A stretch of DNA of 6,657 bases from an uncultured Clostridia bacterium (lineage in GTDB: Bacteria > Bacillota > Clostridia > Oscillospirales > Ruminococcaceae), in the NCBI GenBank assembly GCA_947381875.1, contig CANCXY010000186.1, positions 1 to 6,657 of the forward strand. Direction: 5' to 3'. The notes beneath the pieces are model-generated. The model did no database searches, was not told where the DNA came from, and was given only the letters and a program-made list of their open reading frames with translations. Shown here in pieces: positions 5,081-6,657 of the stretch. The stretch's first letter is position 1, and each line of letters begins with the position of its first letter. The position numbers and the translations under genes are program-made.

Positions 5081-5611
5081 TCATTGTGTACGCGCGGATT
5101 TTTCCGTCTTTAATGCAGTAAAGCACTGGTTGAGGTAAATCTTATGCGCCGCCGTGATGATGATTTTCTGAAGCAGGAATTTTGCCTCGGTGGTGTCCTT
5201 CCCCACAGGCTCCACCGCGTTTTTGAGGCCGAACACATATTGCAGGATGTTTTCAAACTCGCAGCAGAAGTAATCGTAGGCGACGGGCGCGGTATATGTC
5301 TGCTTCTGGATATCGATCAAAAGCTGGATATGGTCGAGCGGGAGGACAGATTTGGCAACTGTGATAAACAGCAGGTACGCTGTCTGCTCACGGCTGTACT
5401 GTTTCCTGGCGGGGCTGCCCACCAGCCGTTTTTTGACGTAATTGCTGATCATGGATTCCGTGATCTCCATATCGCAAAGCGGCTGCATATAGGTATTGAT
5501 ATATTTGGCTGTCTGCTGAAGATAAAACCCCACGTCGGGGATCTCGTGGTAACGGGGCAGCCGGAAGGCGCGGATCGTATCCAGCACGTCCTGGCTGGGC
5601 TGAAGTTCCAT
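5081..5611 (-). CDS. DUF1836 domain-containing protein, putative DNA-binding regulator
   Basis: The 176-aa protein matches the Firmicutes DUF1836 family as I recognise it. The segment LPRYHEIPDVGFYLQQTAKYI (18-38) is followed by a helix-turn-helix-like stretch ITESMISNYVKKRLV (50-64), then RKQYSREQTAYLLFITVAKSVL (69-90) and LDHIQLLIDIQK (92-103). The order (helix, a SMISNYVK helix, a basic turn, YSREQ.AYL) resembles MerR-like winged helices, so a role in transcription is likely; no target is known to me. No membrane segment or signal peptide is seen. AAAGGGAAG upstream is a usable, slightly distant ribosome binding site. The gene has its own promoter with an overlapping palindrome and its own terminator, so it is probably monocistronic and possibly self-regulated. 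Proximity to purE does not by itself show a purine role. Confidence 0.85.
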   Translation of the reverse strand: MELQPSQDVLDTIRAFRLPRYHEIPDVGFYLQQTAKYINTYMQPLCDMEITESMISNYVKKRLVGSPARKQYSREQTAYLLFITVAKSVLPLDHIQLLIDIQKQTYTAPVAYDYFCCEFENILQYVFGLKNAVEPVGKDTTEAKFLLQKIIITAAHKIYLNQCFTALKTEKSARTQ

Positions 5612-5640
5612 TGCAAATACACTTCCCTTTCACTTCATGC

Positions 5641-5657
5641 CGTTTTTCAGGAAAACG
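5641..5657. repeat. Small hairpin in the 5' UTR of the DUF1836 gene
   Basis: CGTTTT (5641-5646) and AAAACG (5652-5657) are perfect complements around a 5-nt centre. The hairpin lies just downstream of the predicted transcription start, between the promoter palindrome and the ribosome binding site. It could be a second operator half or a 5' stabilising hairpin. Confidence 0.4.
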
Positions 5658-5659
5658 GG

Positions 5660-5697
5660 CTACAACATATTGTAGCAGAGCGAGAGGAAACAGGCAA
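5660..5697 (-). promoter_or_regulatory. Promoter of the DUF1836 gene with overlapping palindromic operator candidate
   Basis: On the minus strand TTGCCT (plus 5692-5697) and TACAAT (plus 5669-5674) are spaced by exactly 17 nt, which is a good sigma-A-type promoter. The -10 box lies in a perfect 6+4+6 palindrome, CTACAA-CATA-TTGTAG on the plus strand (5660-5675), which a dimeric regulator could bind to block transcription. The DUF1836 product itself is a natural candidate, but this is inferred from position only. Confidence 0.6.
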
Positions 5698-5714
5698 GCC
5701 CCCTGCCGGGGGTG

Positions 5715-5820
5715 TCGGGCTGCCGCCCGAACCTGCCCAAAGGGCGCTGCCCTTTGGAATCCTGCCAGAGGCTCCGCCTCTGGACTCCGCCAAAGGGGCG
5801 CGGCCCCTTTGGAATCCCAT
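5715..5820 (-). repeat. Multi-hairpin repeat module, copy 2 (inverted, four hairpins)
   Basis: Read on the minus strand it starts GATGGGATT and shows four perfect hairpins: plus 5790-5812 (10-bp stem CCAAAGGGGC/GCCCCTTTGG), 5765-5783 (8-bp CCAGAGGC/GCCTCTGG), 5737-5757 (9-bp CCAAAGGGC/GCCCTTTGG) and 5715-5730 (6-bp TCGGGC/GCCCGA). The first two and the spacer CGGAGT match copy 1 at 4014-4091. The third hairpin is additional, and the last is a sequence variant that keeps its pairing. Differences from copy 1 within the first two hairpins fall in the loops. The module fills much of the gap between the sigma-factor gene and the DUF1836 promoter. Confidence 0.85.
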
Positions 5821-5908
5821 CACCCGCACAGTTACAGGCGGGCGCGCCGCCCTGCGGGCGGGGGCAGGCGGATTATATTTCCGGGGAGTGCCCAAGGCGG
5901 GGTGTTTT

Positions 5909-5945
5909 CGTGTATTTCCCCGCCCGCTGGGCGGGGAAATACACG
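5909..5945. repeat. Perfect 17-bp palindromic hairpin next to the sigma-factor stop codon
   Basis: CGTGTATTTCCCCGCCC (5909-5925) and its exact complement (5929-5945) flank a 3-nt loop GCT, giving the longest perfect stem in the window. It begins 17 nt after the sigma-factor stop codon on the minus strand. It may slow 3' decay or stop transcription, but neither side has the T-run of a standard terminator. Half-copies of the arm occur at 3932-3945 and 4649-4663. Confidence 0.85.
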
Positions 5946-5961
5946 GCAATAGATCCGCGAT

Positions 5962-6474
5962 TCAGGCGGGGCAGGGGACGGAAAGGGACTGGCGCAGTTT
6001 TTTTCGTGCGCGGTAGAGCTGGGTGTGGACGGTTTTGGGCGTGCGGCCCAATGTGGAGGCGATCTGTTCCACAGGCGCGCCCTGACCGAAATACAGCACA
6101 CATACACTGCGGTACGGCTCCTCCATCCCGCTGATGCACGCTGCCGCGCGTCTTGCATCCTCGCGGGCCTCGCACAGTGTTTCCACACCGGAGGCGGCGG
6201 CTCCGGCGGGCGCGTACAGCTCCGGGGATTCAGCGGCGCACACGCGGCGGCTGTAGGCGCTTTTCAGGTGATCCCTGGCCTTGTTCAGGGCAATGCGGCA
6301 CAGCCACGGTTTCACTGCGTCCGCGGGGCACTGTGCGGCGTGGCTCCAGGCGGACAGGAACGTGTCCTGCATAAGGTCTTCCGCCGTCTGGGGGTCATGC
6401 ACCACCTGGAAGCATACGGTATAGACCAATTTTTCATAATCCCGCACCATCGTTTCAAACTGCCGCTCAGTCAT
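5962..6474 (-). CDS. ECF-type RNA polymerase sigma factor (sigma-70 family)
   Basis: The 170-aa protein has the two-domain ECF layout. Region 2 covers about residues 5-75: YEKLVYTVCFQVV (13-25), the DPQTAEDLMQDTFLSAW core-binding segment (27-43), and PWLCRIALNKARDHL (56-70) for -10 recognition. A linker follows, then region 4 at about 118-163: EEPYRSVCVLYF (118-129), the helix-turn-helix VEQIASTLGRTPKTVHTQLYRARKKLRQ with -35 recognition. It would direct core polymerase to a small regulon; the target is unknown. The ATG at 6474 gives the normal N terminus; the GAGGG upstream is weak and distant. No anti-sigma factor follows, since the next sequence is repeats. The last codons and stop abut a repeat whose ATTCAG end supplies the stop codon, so the C terminus may have been altered by repeat insertion. 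Confidence 0.92.
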   Translation of the reverse strand: MTERQFETMVRDYEKLVYTVCFQVVHDPQTAEDLMQDTFLSAWSHAAQCPADAVKPWLCRIALNKARDHLKSAYSRRVCAAESPELYAPAGAAASGVETLCEAREDARRAAACISGMEEPYRSVCVLYFGQGAPVEQIASTLGRTPKTVHTQLYRARKKLRQSLSVPCPA

Positions 6475-6504
6475 CTTGAATACACCCTCTTTTCCCTTTG
6501 TCTT

Positions 6505-6531
6505 GACGCTTTTCAGTATAAGGGGCGTTTC
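6505..6531 (-). promoter_or_regulatory. Possible ECF-type autoregulatory promoter of the sigma-factor gene
   Basis: On the minus strand GAAAC (plus 6527-6531) and CGTC (plus 6505-6508) are 18 nt apart, resembling the GAAAC/CGTC pattern of ECF-dependent promoters, 30 nt upstream of the ATG. TATACT also occurs between them as a possible sigma-A -10 box but lacks a good -35. Weak evidence. Confidence 0.3.
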
Positions 6532-6594
6532 TGAAATCGGCGCAGAGGAAAATCTAAAAAATTTCTAAAGGTTTTGATAAAAAGCGCCGTCCCT

Positions 6595-6630
6595 CAAAAA
6601 AGGGGGTGCGCGGCAATGAAATTGCCGCGC
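6595..6630 (-). terminator. Hairpin with delayed T-run upstream of the sigma-factor gene
   Basis: GCGCGGCAAT (6608-6617) and ATTGCCGCGC (6621-6630) form a perfect 10-bp stem with loop GAA on the plus strand. On the minus strand the stem is followed by ACCCCC and then six T residues (plus 6601-6596). This could terminate a minus-strand gene lying to the right of the window; the C-rich gap before the T-run weakens the call. Confidence 0.5.
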
Positions 6631-6632
6631 GT

Positions 6633-6657
6633 GATGGGTTTCCAAAGGGGGCTTGCC
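6633..6657 (+). repeat. Multi-hairpin repeat module, copy 3 (cut by the window edge)
   Basis: GATGGGTTTCCAAAGGGG repeats the first bases of copy 1 (4014-4031) in the same orientation, then diverges with GCTTGCC at the window end. Only the left arm of the first hairpin is visible; the right arm should follow outside the window. Confidence 0.7.

Noticed and set aside
4598..5113. 171-codon plus-strand open frame between purE and the DUF1836 gene
   Set aside because: It crosses the pur promoter, the leader hairpins and the DUF1836 terminator. The composition is non-protein-like and no motif is visible.
5909..5945. Standard intrinsic terminator of the sigma-factor gene
   Set aside because: The stem is very strong, but no T-run follows on either strand and the arms recur elsewhere, so it is listed as a repeat hairpin.
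5144..6016. 290-codon plus-strand open frame across the DUF1836 gene and the repeats
   Set aside because: Its first half is antisense to a recognisable DUF1836 protein and its second half translates palindromic repeats; it has no ribosome binding site or family motif.

Overview
The window is a stretch of bacterial chromosome with every supported gene on the minus strand. Five consecutive purine-biosynthesis genes run right to left in the order purE, purC, purF, purM, purN. The gene order, the [4Fe-4S]/propeptide type of PurF, a DUF1836 regulator, strong AGGAGG-type ribosome binding sites and a G+C-rich sequence (roughly 60% by eye) together suggest a G+C-rich Clostridia, perhaps Oscillospirales/Ruminococcaceae-like. 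The taxon is an inference; no marker gene is present.

Layout, left to right. Bases 1-45 are AT-rich (13 G/C of 45) and cut off the 3' end of purN (43-510), so PurN lacks roughly its last 40-60 residues; an insertion or rearrangement just left of the window is likely. purM (504-1541) overlaps purN by 7 nt. A 156-nt gap holding three tandem hairpin repeats separates purM from purF (1698-3146). purC (3153-3863) is 6 nt from purF. The 231-nt purC-purE gap holds an inverted repeat, a small hairpin and a three-hairpin module. purE (4095-4604) is the first structural gene of the operon and has a leader of about 250 nt. The leader contains a good sigma-A-type promoter (4862-4890), a 31-codon ORF with a Shine-Dalgarno sequence (4719-4814), and a terminator-like hairpin plus T6 whose loop contains that ORF's stop codon (4698-4732). 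This looks like transcription attenuation of the purine operon and is the most interesting unexplained structure here.

Upstream of the operon are two unlinked minus-strand genes. One is a DUF1836 putative DNA-binding protein (5081-5611), with its own terminator and a promoter whose -10 box lies in a 16-nt palindrome. The other is a small ECF-type sigma factor (5962-6474) with no anti-sigma gene in view. Intergenic space is filled with GC-rich palindromic repeats: a multi-hairpin module (two full copies in opposite orientation and the start of a third at the right edge), and a second family built on GGCGGGGAAATACAC.

Together, PurF makes phosphoribosylamine from PRPP and glutamine, PurN formylates GAR, PurM closes the imidazole ring to AIR, PurE carboxylates, and PurC adds aspartate. 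purD, purL/Q/S, purK, purB and purH are not in the window; any genes co-transcribed downstream of purN would lie past the left-edge junction.
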